The position numbers and the translations under genes are program-made. A stretch of 31,404 nucleotides of DNA, from the NCBI GenBank assembly GCA_003427395.1, contig BFEA01000345.1, positions 387,041-418,444 of the forward strand, read 5' to 3'. Origin of the DNA: Chara braunii. Lineage: Eukaryota > Streptophyta > Charophyceae > Charales > Characeae. The stretch's first letter is position 1. Each line of letters starts with the position of its first letter. The notes beneath the pieces are model-generated. The model was not told where the DNA came from. It worked only from the letters and a program-made list of their open reading frames with translations, and searched no databases. Shown in pieces: positions 9,713 to 19,242 of this stretch.

Positions 9713-10033
9713 TGTCGTTCCACCAGGGACAACACAGGATGCCAGTCGCACGACCGCCCCTCAATAGCACGACCGGCCGCCCCTGCTTGAAGTGTTGCGG
9801 GGCCTGGCCGACCGCCCCTCAGTAGCACGACCGGTTCCCCCAGCCTGTGGTTCTGCTGGCCTCGCCCGTTCGAGGAGTCACAGACCCTGTTTACCGCCCG
9901 TGCCTTACCGGTTGGCTGCGCTACCCTGGCTTGGTAATCACCTAACCGGGTAGGCCTCGGCACCAGCCAGTTGGCCTTCTGGTTCAGACCCCAACCTCGT
10001 AGGCCCAGACTTCCTATTCCTCCTCCGTCGCGG

Positions 10034-10043
10034 CTATATATTT
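10034..10043 (-). promoter_or_regulatory. TATA box of the right LTR
   Basis: The minus strand reads AAATATATAG, the same relative position as in the left LTR and about 175 bp downstream of the bZIP array. As this is the 5' LTR, it would be the promoter of the element. Confidence 0.55.
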
Positions 10044-10213
10044 GGTGCACCCCTGTTTTTAGCCTACTTAGGCCCTGAATCGCGCGGCTGCTTAGGTAGA
10101 ATAAGTCTAGCCTTAGTCCTTCTACGACCGTGCACCCTTGTGGCCTTGTCGGGGGCCGCGGATGACAGGTCATACCGCTGATTTTCGCTGTTCCGATCGA
10201 ACATCAATGGCGT

Positions 10214-10279
10214 CACGTGTCAACGACGTCATATGTCAATGACGTCACATGTTAACACCGTCGTATGTTAATGACGTCA
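10214..10279 (-). promoter_or_regulatory. bZIP-type site array, right LTR U3
   Basis: TGACGTCA lies at 10240-10247 and 10272-10279 (32-bp spacing), with a CACGTG G-box at 10214-10219 and degenerate CGACGTCA near 10224. One repeat unit fewer than in the left LTR. Confidence 0.6.
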
Positions 10280-10442
10280 TATGTCAACGGCGTCGGACTT
10301 TAGGTTTCTTAGTTATTAGGTTGGTCTGAATAACCTTTGGCAACGTCAATCTCATCAAGTCTTTCAATCCAAGCAAGGGTCGGGCAGTGTCTGATCTTGA
10401 AAAACTCGGGCAGAAACCCTTACAGATGTTTCTGTCCCGACA

Positions 10443-11701
10443 CCGCTCCATCTGCCTGTCTGTCTGTGGTGCCGAGCCGAACTTGGCTTCATCTTCGTGT
10501 CGGATTCCTACATGAGAGCAGTCCAAAATGCCGACATGAAGCGAGTATCGCGGTCGCTGACTATGTCTTCTAGTACACCGTGGCCACAAATCCAACCGGT
10601 GTGCAAGAGGCGTGCCAAATCGGGAGCCGTGAAGTAGTACTTGCAAGGGAGAAAACGCGCGTACTTACTCAATCGGTCCACGACCGTGAGGATGCCGTCG
10701 TGTCCGAGGAGGTCGCGGGGGAATGGTCCGGTGACATTCATGGCAATGGAGAGACCGGGTTCCTGCGGGATCGACATCGGGCACAGCTCGCCGTAGGGGC
10801 TGCGGTTGCGGGGTTTGCTTCGTCGGCAAACTTCGCAAGAGTCGCAATACCTCGTGACGTCGGTGATGAGGTCGGGCCATCGGAATCGCTGTCGAAGCCG
10901 TGCAATAGTGCGGTTGACTCCGAAATGGTCGGCGAGTCGCGAATCATGATACTCGCCGAGGAGGCGAGTCCGAAGATGGCGGTCGTGTGGGATACATAGT
11001 AAGTCCTTGCCCTGCGAGTGCACGAGCAAGTACCCATCGACGATGCAATAGTGGCTGGTCGGCAGGTGATCCGAAGATAGCTGCGCATATAGCGTGGCGA
11101 AATCTGGATCGGACTCATAGCCCCTGATGAAGTGTCGCTGGAGTTCCTCGTCGAATGCGAAGGCATGATGTGTCATAGCGCAAAGATCAGGTCTTCGTGA
11201 GAGTGCATCTGCTGCGCGATTGGAGAGGCCGGAAAAATGTTTCGGTGTGAAGTCAAATTGGTCGATGAAGTACATCCATCGTCCGATCATGCTGCTCACC
11301 GTATCCTGCGTCTTGTAGTAGGTCAATGGATTGTTGTCTGTAACCCATGTGAACCCACGACGACCAAGGAGGAAGTGCCGCCATCGCTTGAGAGTCATGA
11401 CGAATGCGAGCAGCTCCTTCTTCCTTGCATCATCAAGTGAGTTGATGGGAGGCACTTTGTGGCTGAAATACTCCACAGGGTGCCAGTCGTCGTCGTCGTG
11501 TTGTTCCAAGACTGCCTCAATGCCATAGCCGAAAGCGTCCGTAGTCACTCTCGTCGGCAGGGTGGGGTCATAGATGCTAAGGACGGGTGCCATGAGCATG
11601 GCCGTCTTGAGTATTTGGAATGACCGGCGTGCATCGTCATCGAATACGAATGGCACCTTCGGCGATTGTAATCTCGTCATAGGTGCAGCATAACCAGCCA
11701 T
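10443..11701 (-). pseudogene. Element 2 RNase H and integrase, truncated
   Basis: Starting after an RT deletion, the frame holds the RT-RNase H junction (TRLQSPKVPF), RNase H (TTDAFGYGIEAVL, the LLAFV segment, FTWVTDNNPL and AADALSRR), then integrase. Integrase has the H-H/C-C zinc pair (YHDSRLADH, CDSCEVC) and core motifs: SIAMNVTGPF, where the usual first catalytic Asp is Asn, and IVSDRDTRF with the second Asp intact. A stop lies at 10508; a one-base slip then precedes the HPQTD-like block and the segment with the third acidic residue (QMER), which ends at the element 1 LTR. The Asp-to-Asn change, the stop and the truncation each inactivate it. Confidence 0.88.
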
Positions 11702-12384
11702 TCAAAATGCCCATATCGCGTCTTGAACGCGGTCTTGTAGCGGTCCTCCTTGCGAATCTCGAGTTGGTGATATCCCGACTTGAGGTCAAGCTTGGAGAAG
11801 AACTTGGCACCGCCCAGTCGTTCGAGAAGGTCGTTGATGCGTGGGAGAGGGTCAGCGTTTCTGATCGTCTGTGCGTTGAGCTTGCGATAATCGATGCACA
11901 ACCGCAAATCCTTGTTCTTCTTCCGGACGAAGAGAACAGGAGCACCGTATGGCGATGAGCTAGGCCGAATCCAACCTTTCTCAAGAAGGTCGTCGAGTTG
12001 TGCCCGAAGCACACTTAACTCTTCCCCGCTCATTCGACAGATGCAACCACGTGGAGGTATGGCCCCGTCCTCGAGGATGATGTCGTGGCGGATGGGCCGA
12101 TCCGGTACTACTCCATGTGGGCCTTCGAACACGTCGCCGTAGGCGTCGAGAAGCTCGGTGATGCGTGGATCCGAAGATGAGTCCGTCGGTGAAGCGTCAC
12201 GGGACGGGAGGGCATGGAAAAAACACACCCCCATCTCCTCGATGTCGTCTTTGATGATGGAAGCTCGCATGCTTGCGGCGGACACCACGTGACAGCTGAT
12301 TGAAGGGTGAGGAGGAGCTACCGTGCATGGGACTAGTACTACGTTCCAATCACGAACGTGAACGGTGTGGCGGTAAAAGTTCAT
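11677..12384 (-). pseudogene. Element 2 reverse transcriptase lacking its catalytic block
   Basis: The N-terminal half is well kept: [20 protein letters not shown], then [11 protein letters not shown], then motif A ([15 protein letters not shown]), then FEWLVM, which begins motif B. There the sequence jumps to the thumb/RNase H junction ([10 protein letters not shown]) in a shifted frame. Motif B proper, the YxDD active site and the following palm and thumb, some 110-120 residues by comparison with family members, are missing. A short GGTTATG shared by both sides fits a microhomology deletion. The protein cannot polymerise. Confidence 0.88.
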
Positions 12385-12405
12385 CGGGTGATCCTCGCTT
12401 TGCAG

Positions 12406-13059
12406 TCATGACATGCCCAAGATCATGTCGAATTTGGTGTCCAGAATGTCAAAGGACACCACCTCACTTGTGTGACGGGCAAAGTACACTGGGACGTCAT
12501 CAATGCACCGGTCGATTGACTTGTGCGTGTGACCGTCCGCCAACGTGACTTGCGTAGGCTGGGACTTCCTTCCGACTCGTGGGCCAAGGTCGGCGCGTAC
12601 CATAAAGTCTTGGCTCATGTAGTTGCGAGATGCTCCGCAATCAATCAAAGCGCTGCAGGTCGCCTCTCCGATCTGAATGTGTACATATAGCAATGGTGCG
12701 TCGATGTCGTCGTACTGTTGCGTCTTGAACTCGCGGTCGATCTTCGCAATGTAGGTGTGAAGGTCGACAACCTGTACTCCGGCGTCCATCAACGGAGTCG
12801 GTACTGCAGTGTGCAAGTAATCCCGCAATTGTGCCATGAGCACGTTGCAATGCGGTTTCGACAATCGACCGGACGGGGGAAGGGGCATCCATTGGAAGTC
12901 CGCAAATGTCAACGGGTCGAGCTCTTCAAGTCTTGACCATGACGTTGAATCCCCGGCGGTAGATGGTGGCGAAGTTGCCAAATCGGTTGCCGATGGTGAT
13001 GAAACCGTGCATGCGGTAGATTGTTGCACGTGGAGCGGCTGGTCCAGCGGTGGGACCAA
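12406..13059 (-). pseudogene. Element 2 aspartic protease region
   Basis: A retropepsin-like domain near the C-terminal half has active-site segment LIDCGASRNYMS (D-C-G-A variant of DSGA) and the second motif FDMILGMS. A TGA at 12406-12408 takes the place of the Trp that normally follows LGMS; the frame continues without shift into the RT region (NFYRHTVHV). A linker of about 100 residues precedes the domain. Matches gypsy-type proteases fused to RT. Confidence 0.8.
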
Positions 13060-13154
13060 GCATACCGAGAACTTACGACATTCGCATCCTCCCAGATGTG
13101 TAGGAGGCCGCTAGCAAGGCGGCCGAATCTGGCGGAGTGGGAGGTGGAGTCGCC

Positions 13155-14746
13155 TCACCTCCCGCGAAACGTAGTTTTCCGAGTTAAGACGAGGCCGCAC
13201 ATCCTCCTTGGCGTGATCCTGTCAAAGGGAGGTCTTGTGCTTGGTGCTATTGCACCAGTAATAGCAGCCGTAACGGCCGCGGTACTTGTACTCGGCTCAG
13301 TCAAGTTGAACTTGACCCATGGTGGTGTTGGTTGTCCGTTTCCGGCCTGCGATGCTGATTTCGCCTTCCCGTTTCCTCGGGACTTGATGTTGCTTCGCGG
13401 CTGGACAGCAGCCACCTGATCTCCCTCACGTGACGCTTGGGTGGTTGTCGGGTCTTCCACAGTGTTGTCTGATTGGACTGCAACGAACTGCTGTTGTCGC
13501 GGACCAGTTCTCACCTTCTCCACATAGGTTGGCTGCCACGTTGACTTCTCGTGTGCAGCCGCCCTGTTGGTCTTGATGATCTCCCTCGCCTTGTCAATGA
13601 TTTCAGCGAAGGTTGCATATTGCTCGCGATCACCAAGTGTGAGGCTCAATGCAGCACATGACCTGTTATAAAACTCGCGGTGCAGATGCGAAAATGGTAG
13701 ATGTTGCCGTGAGCCAGTCACGTGTTGCTGTATTGCCTTGTGTCATGGCGAAGAGACGGTTGATGGCGAGTGCAGGTGCGTCGTTCACGATGAACCGCTT
13801 ATTCCATAGCCGTGTTAACTCTTCCCATGTGATCTTGTCTCTCAGATCTGCGACGTCGACGCCGTGGGTGGATGCCAGGTGGCTTAACCAGATCTGGCAT
13901 CCGCCCTTTGAGTTAAGAAACAGGGCGCCGACGTATGCGTGTTTGGTGACTTGCAGAATCCGAAGTTGCGTCGTGAAACCTTCTCACCCGAGGACCGGGT
14001 CCTGATGCGTGTGGTCATCGAACTTCTCAATTTGAAAAGTTGACATCTTGTAATGCTGTGTGCTGTTGCCATTCTTGTTAGGCAACTGCAGTTGCTGGAC
14101 CTCAGTCTTCAAGGTATCCAGCTGATTGTTGATGGTGGTCGGCTCAGCGAAGGTGCTGATGTCGCCGAGCATTGCGACGACGTGGTCGACGGGTTCCTCC
14201 AATTGGCAGTTAGAGGGTGGACTGCTGGACACACCAGCATCTGGTCCTAGTACAACTTGTTCCAGGTCCAGTACACGGGAATTGAGTGCCCGTGTAGCAT
14301 CCTCGTGGCTCTGCACTGTCCGGCGGAGGTTTGCCAACTCCTGGTGCTGTTTCTTCAGATCCTGGTACTGTTGCTGCAGTTCCTGGTTCTGTCTCTCTAA
14401 CTCAGACTGTTGATAGTTGCAAGCGTATAATAACCGTGTCACGAGTTTGGAGAGGAACTCCTTGTGCTGCTCCTCCGGTGTCGCGTCGTCGCCATTGGAC
14501 GGTTGAAAGTGCCAGAACTTGAGTCTTTCGATGCTGGCGGCTTCATGCCGCTGCAGTAGAGCCTGGGTATCTGCGTCTGCTTCGGCCTGTAGCCGCTGCT
14601 TCAGCCTGTAGGCGGGCATCCTCGGCTGCCAGTTGGCGCTGTTCCTCAGCCTCGATCAATTCGAGTTGAGTCTGGAACCGCTGTTTGTAGTCGGCAATAG
14701 ACTCGTTGGCCAGTTGGCCTGGCATGCCCAGAGTTGCGCCCGTCAT
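13155..14746 (-). pseudogene. Element 2 gag, broken by stops and frameshifts
   Basis: The likely start is the ATG at 14746-14744, in a strong context (GCCACCATGA). It opens with an acidic, Gln/Ala-rich coiled coil; the frame shifts near 14590 into a second coiled-coil run (QELQQQYQDLKKQHQEL). Further on, at the capsid region near 13990, the expected LWWEAFTTQLR reads LG-stop-EGFTTQLR. The capsid frame can be followed through GALFLNSKGG, ITWEELTRLW and RLFAMTQGN to about 13690, then shifts to the ORF ending at 13155, which holds FSHLHREFYNRSCAALSL, DKAREIIKTNRAAAHE and a basic Gln/Pro tail. Gag assembles particles in intact relatives. Confidence 0.8.
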
Positions 14747-14754
14747 GGTGGCGG

Positions 14755-14908
14755 GGCATTGCTGACGTGGCACTGCTGACATGGCACTGTGGCTGACGTG
14801 GCACTACTAAGGTGGCATTGTTGTTGTGGCACTGCTGACATGGCACTGTGGATGACGTGGCACTGCTGACGTGGCACTGCTGACGTGGCACTGCTGACGT
14901 GGCACTGT
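14755..14908. repeat. 14-bp minisatellite in the element 2 leader
   Basis: Tandem copies of TGGCACTGCTGACG with variants (TGTGGCTGACG, TGTTGTTGTGG) fill 150 bp just upstream of the gag start. The unit is not a multiple of three, so the reading frames through it, rich in Cys, Gln and Ser, are chance. Confidence 0.8.
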
Positions 14909-15169
14909 ACCAACTCGGAAATGCATGCAAAGGGGTGGGTGGGAAGGAAAATGTGGGTAGGCAACCAACCCAACAATACTTTCCTCCGACCCTAATCAAC
15001 AGATAAAAAATAAAAAATAAAAGAGGTCTACTTCCCTTTTTTTTTTTTTTTTTTTTTATATATGTCGATCTGTTATGAGTGAGACATGTCGGAAGAGTAC
15101 TATGAATGAAATCTAGGCTAGTTTCTGCAAAGTTTCGGCTTTTACAAACTGCGATCTTGAAAAAAAAAA
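14909..15169. other. Element 2 leader, low-complexity part
   Basis: Contains a poly-T tract (15038-15058) and AT-rich sequence. No gene or further structure recognised. Confidence 0.5.
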
Positions 15170-15612
15170 ATTGTGAAATGGAGAAAAAATGCGATTTTCA
15201 GAAAAGAACGAAATCCCGTTTCTGAGAATATGGCAACCTCCGAATATGCCTAACGAATTGTTGGCAGGCTTCGCAAGATTTCGTTTTTCAAAAAAATTTG
15301 CGAGATAGAATGAAAATTCGATTTTCAGAAAAGAATAATTCTGTTTTCCGATAATATGACCACTTTTATCGTTATCCCAATATGCCTAGAAAACGAAATA
15401 CTAACATCAGGAAATTTCAGCTATGTATGCGAAATATCAGAGAAACGAAATGCTACTATCAGGAATTTTCAGACAAAACGAAATGTGATTTATCAGAAAT
15501 TTTTCAGATATTTGTTACGTGAAAACGAAATACCAATATCAGAAAATTTTAAGGTAAAACGAAATGCGAATATCAGAAATTTTCAGATAGTTGTTGCGAG
15601 AAAAAAAAAATT
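15170..15612. repeat. Diverged tandem repeats, AT-rich
   Basis: Units built on ACGAAATNC...ATATCAGAAATTTTCAG recur at roughly 40-50 bp intervals, clearest from 15381 on and more degenerate before that. It lies between primer site and gag in the element 2 leader. Confidence 0.6.
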
Positions 15613-15710
15613 CAGAGATTTGACGAAGTCCTTCTTGATTTACTGATGAGTAATCACTAGATCAAGCAAGCTGGGTACTTGATTGAGCGGGTCCTCTGAA
15701 TGAGAGGTCC

Positions 15711-15722
15711 GCTCCGATACCA
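15711..15722 (-). other. Primer-binding site, initiator-Met tRNA type
   Basis: The minus strand reads TGGTATCGGAGC, 11 of 12 bases of the standard plant iMet-tRNA primer site (TGGTATCAGAGC). It sits 3 nt inside the LTR end at 15726, as expected for first-strand priming. Confidence 0.85.
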
Positions 15723-15725
15723 AAC

Positions 15726-16879
15726 TGTTGCATACTGTAACGGTGCAGACCAGAACAAGAACCGACCTCCCAATACAAAGTACAAGATAACGTAGCGGAA
15801 GACTTAGATACCAATGATCCGAACAATCAATATTGCAATGCAGCCCTGAACATACATCATCATCATCGTTCCATGGTGTGAAAGGGGTCTGGCGCTTCAC
15901 ACAGGAAGANTGCGCCANCCCCAANCATACACAGACGAAGAAGAAGGGGGTTAGACGAAGAGGAGGGGAAGATGGGAATGTCGTCAACACCAAGTCTTCG
16001 GCACAAGCCCAAATAGTCCCTCGTCAAAATGTTTGAATCCCAAATGTCGAGTCTGGATCCAATGTCGTCAAGTCTCAAGTCACAACTCTCTCTCTCTCTC
16101 TATCGTGGTCTGCTGATCCTGAGAAGTCAGGTGGTGAGAGGGTGAGAAGAAATGGTGGAATTAGAAGAGGAAGACGAAGAACTCTCTCTCTCTCGGTGTC
16201 CAGTACTAACCTGTGAAGTTGGCGCCTTGATGCAGGTACCTCGAAGATGGAGCTGGAGCTATGGCGCCACAAGTAAGTACCGCTGGCCTCCGCCAGCCAT
16301 CTCTCTCCAACGCTACCACTACCGGCTACTAGCGCCCTGCGCTGAAGACTACTACTACAGCTATGAGCGCCCAACGCTGAAGACTACTGCTAGCGCTTAC
16401 TACTACTGCCAGCGCTCCTCCTGAGTGCTGCGGCTGAATCCTAAAGACTACTCATCCTACTGTCCAACTACCTACCCGTGAAGTGCATGGGAACTTCCTA
16501 TGTACTACTTGGGTGCCTCCTGACTGCAGGCGAGGCAGTCAAGGAGGCTGCTCTTGCCAATGCCGAAGGGAGGCAGGGGCTGCCGCTGCAGCTCCTGCTT
16601 CAGCTGTCGTGGGGAACAGGCCAGAAATAGCTTGTTCCCGAACCCTGTTTTTGTGCCTGAGTCTTAGGGGAGGTCGAACACAATGAGGGCCTGAAAATGG
16701 CCCTCCGTTTCAGGCTGAAAAGCCTCAGGCCCAGAAATAGGCTGAAAACGGAATAGGGCCTGCAGGCCCAGGCTGAAACGACCCAGGCCTGTAAGCCCTA
16801 TTTTCTAGGCTTTTAGGCTTTTAGGCTGAAAGTGCGGGACCGGCCCTGCAGGGCCCGTGTGGCTACGCAGTATGCCACA
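15726..16879 (-). repeat. 5' LTR of element 2 (1154 bp)
   Basis: The ends form a 12-bp terminal inverted repeat with one mismatch (TGTTGCATACTG / CAGTATGCCACA) and TG..CA termini, with the primer site directly inside. The stretch 16251-16879 matches the reverse complement of 30787-31404. The LTR contains repeated GCTGAAGACTAC phrases, GGCCTGCAGGCC palindromes, GA/CT runs and three unresolved bases (15910, 15918, 15925). Confidence 0.85.
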
Positions 16880-16962
16880 GAGAGAGGGAGACCTTGAAGT
16901 GGGAATGAATGTGGCTACGCAGTATGCCACAGAGAGAGAGAGACCTTGAAGTGGGAATGAAT
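16859..16962. repeat. 52-bp tandem duplication across the LTR end
   Basis: 16859-16910 and 16911-16962 are near-identical. Each copy contains the last 21 bases of the LTR plus 31 bases of flank (AGAGAGG...GGGAATGAAT). As it straddles the boundary, it arose after element 2 inserted. Confidence 0.85.
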
Positions 16963-17703
16963 CTTTCGCGATAACGCGGAAGATTCATTCTCATTTCAAC
17001 GTACACATATAGAGGAAGATTCATTCTCGTTGGAAAGGTCTTTTTGCAGAATGTTGTATGTTTTTTTTTCTTTTTTTTCCTTTTTGTTTTTTTCCGTTGT
17101 CCTACCGGTTGTTCGAGGCTCGGCAATAAAGTCCGAGTTAAAGTCCGAGGCTCGGGAATTCAACCCCGAGTTATCCCGGCACAATTCGGGCAGTAAGCGA
17201 ATCGGGCTGTAAGCGAAACATACTGATGCTGCCGCGATAACTCCGGCCTCCATCATTGTTTTTGGAATAAATGATGGGAAAAAAAAAACAAAAAACGGTA
17301 CTGCAGTGTGACGTGAATCATGCCCAAAACCTCAAATCGGCCCTTCCCAAATCCGCAGATTTTGCGTATTTGGGGTCGCCGTGTGAGTATACCCTAAGTG
17401 ACAACAGAAGCTCAGGTACCAAAATTCTGGTACATCCCCGTTTGCCCCGCTTCTGAATGATGACATGCCAAACCTTGTCTCAAGGCTCTTCTTGCAAGGC
17501 GGATACCGCGTGGACATCTGACCCCACGTCCATAGGTGAGCAGCAGGAACTTCCCGCCAGTGCACGCTGATTGTGGATGGCACGGCGAATGGCAATAAAA
17601 TCCCTCAGTGGAAATTGACATTCCGCCTCAGAGTCTTCTTGCGCGTCCTGGGGTTCGCGGCATTTGCACAGCACAATCCCTCCGCGATTTGAGTTCTGCA
17701 ACG
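16963..17703 (+). promoter_or_regulatory. Upstream region of TRAPPC4
   Basis: About 740 bp between the LTR duplication and the start codon must hold the promoter and 5' UTR. Visible features: a GATTCATTCTCRTT repeat (about 16983 and 17016), a T-rich run (17060-17095) and TCCGAG/CTCGG-rich repeats (17112-17180). I see no convincing TATA box. A minus-strand frame at 17480-17710 has no recognisable product. Confidence 0.4.
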
Positions 17704-19165
17704 ATGTCACAAGTTTACAACCTGTTTGTTATCAACAAGTCGGGAGGCCTAATCTACTACAAGGTGAGCTGGCCGTTCTGTCTTTCTGCAGTCTCTTCTC
17801 TCGTTTTCTTCTCTTCCCCCCGCCTTCATTACCTATGCTTCTCGACCTTCTGTCCGCGTCTTTCTTTCCCGGGTTTTACATGCGGAAAGGGTTTTCCCTC
17901 GATTGAGCTGGATATAGCACAGTCTATAATATTCGGAGGGGTCGCTAACTATCTTGTCAACAGTGGCATTGCAAATGGCTCTTCGTCGAAAAAAAACGAA
18001 AAATGAAAAAGCGAAGATCAGACTGATGAATTGAGATCTTGGTCGGTCACCCGATACCGGATTGCAGGGAAGGCAATCAGCAGTCTCTCTGCGAATTTGC
18101 CTCGCCTCGGGTCTACGTCACTACCTTCATCTCCTTCTCCGTCTTTCCACTTCCTCCTCCGTCGTTCTTCTTCTTCTTCTTCATATTATTAGTAGATTTA
18201 CTTTTGTGTTTGTCCTAGTAGTGGTAGGTGTTGCCTTTTTGTCTATTTTTCGTGTGTGTGTGTGTCCTCATGTTAGGGAAGACAGCTTCGTGATCCAGCG
18301 GCCTAGCTCAGTTGGTTAGGCACGCAAGTGGCATTCAGGGGGCTGTGGGTTCGGGCGCCATGACCGCCTGCAGCGCACTTAGTGCAAACCGACTGTGATA
18401 CTCCGCTTGATACCCCTGATCGGTAGTAGGGTCTATGACCAACACGGGTGTCAGTGTGAGCGTGAGTTGGTTGTGTGTGGTGTGTGGGAGAGTGTTGACC
18501 TTAGCCACTACTGCTACTCGATGCGGGGTGGGGGAAGTAGATGGAAGGCGCATCTACTGGCAAAATGCTCGGTCTTTGCGTTAGCCGCCCCCCCCCCAAC
18601 GGGCGGGCCCATCCTACTCCCTGACCACCGCCGATTAGGGCGGTGGGCAACATGCATCTCCTTAATTCTGAGAGGTAGCTATGCTTGCAGGGGTCCTCTG
18701 TATAGGCTAAGAGGTAGTGGTAGGTAGATAGTGACAGGTGAAATCGAGAGAATAAGAGAAGACGAAGAAAAAAAAAAAGACAGCATCATGCGAGGCTCTT
18801 CGCGACAAAGCAGGTAAAGTGGGGGAAGGGGACGCATTGAAGCTCTGCGATTCAGGTTACATCCGACTACAGCACAGTATGATAGAGCATCGAGATAGGA
18901 GGATTTCGATCGGGAGCTTTGTCGCAGGAGGAGGAACGATTATGATGGCAGAATTGCTGGAACTGCTGGAACTGCTGGAACTGCTGGACTGATCTGTGTT
19001 CCGTGGCGCAGTGCACCTATCGATTTGGGGGGGTAGGGAGGAGGGATCCAGAGATCGGAGAAGGCAGGCGTACGAGGGCGAGAGAGAGAGGGAGGCCGGC
19101 GTAACGTGGTAGTTGATGACGGAACAGACGAGGGGCTCCGTTTATGTGCCGACAACAATGTGTGT

Positions 19166-19242
<77 letters not shown>

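Larger units (their letters stand above)
930..10442 (-). mobile_element. Element 1: Ty3/gypsy LTR retrotransposon, inactive
   Basis: Two related LTRs (about 930-1636 and 9713-10442) bracket gag, protease, RT, RNase H and integrase, all on the minus strand. The order PR-RT-RH-INT is that of Ty3/gypsy (Metaviridae-type) elements. The polypurine tract lies just before the left (3') LTR. The right LTR abuts the element 2 integrase at 10442/10443, so element 1 inserted into element 2. Gag and protease use one frame and RT to integrase another; numerous stops make it non-functional. The left LTR lacks a clear match to the last 70 bp or so of the right LTR, so the left boundary is approximate. Confidence 0.9.
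9713..10442 (-). repeat. 5' LTR of element 1
   Basis: A 730-bp LTR with TG..CA ends and a 5-bp terminal inverted repeat (TGTCG/CGACA). It is closely related to 941-1636. Its right end abuts integrase sequence of element 2. It holds two perfect TGACGTCA sites against three in the other LTR, and it lacks the GC palindrome. Confidence 0.85.
10443..16879 (-). mobile_element. Element 2: older Ty3/gypsy retrotransposon, truncated
   Basis: From right to left: LTR (15726-16879), iMet-type primer site, leader, gag, protease, RT, RNase H and integrase. The integrase stops at the element 1 LTR junction. The rest of integrase and the 3' LTR are not found in the window. Sequence style (gag coiled coil, IDCGAS protease) differs from element 1, so it is a separate family. 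It predates element 1 because it is the target of that insertion. Confidence 0.88.

Noticed and set aside
14646-14999. Cys/Gln/Ser-rich minus-strand frames
   Set aside because: They translate the 14-bp minisatellite in several frames.
15644-15660. Second hammerhead core (CTGATGAG)
   Set aside because: No GAAA box or pairing stems follow; the same holds for CTGATGA near 869, 11124 and 18031.
17480-17710. Divergent minus-strand gene upstream of TRAPPC4
   Set aside because: 76 codons with no recognisable domain, overlapping the TRAPPC4 start; more likely chance.
18297-18370. Functional tRNA gene
   Set aside because: Boxes A and B are present, but the sequence continues into a non-tRNA body with an A-rich tail and target duplications, so it is a SINE.
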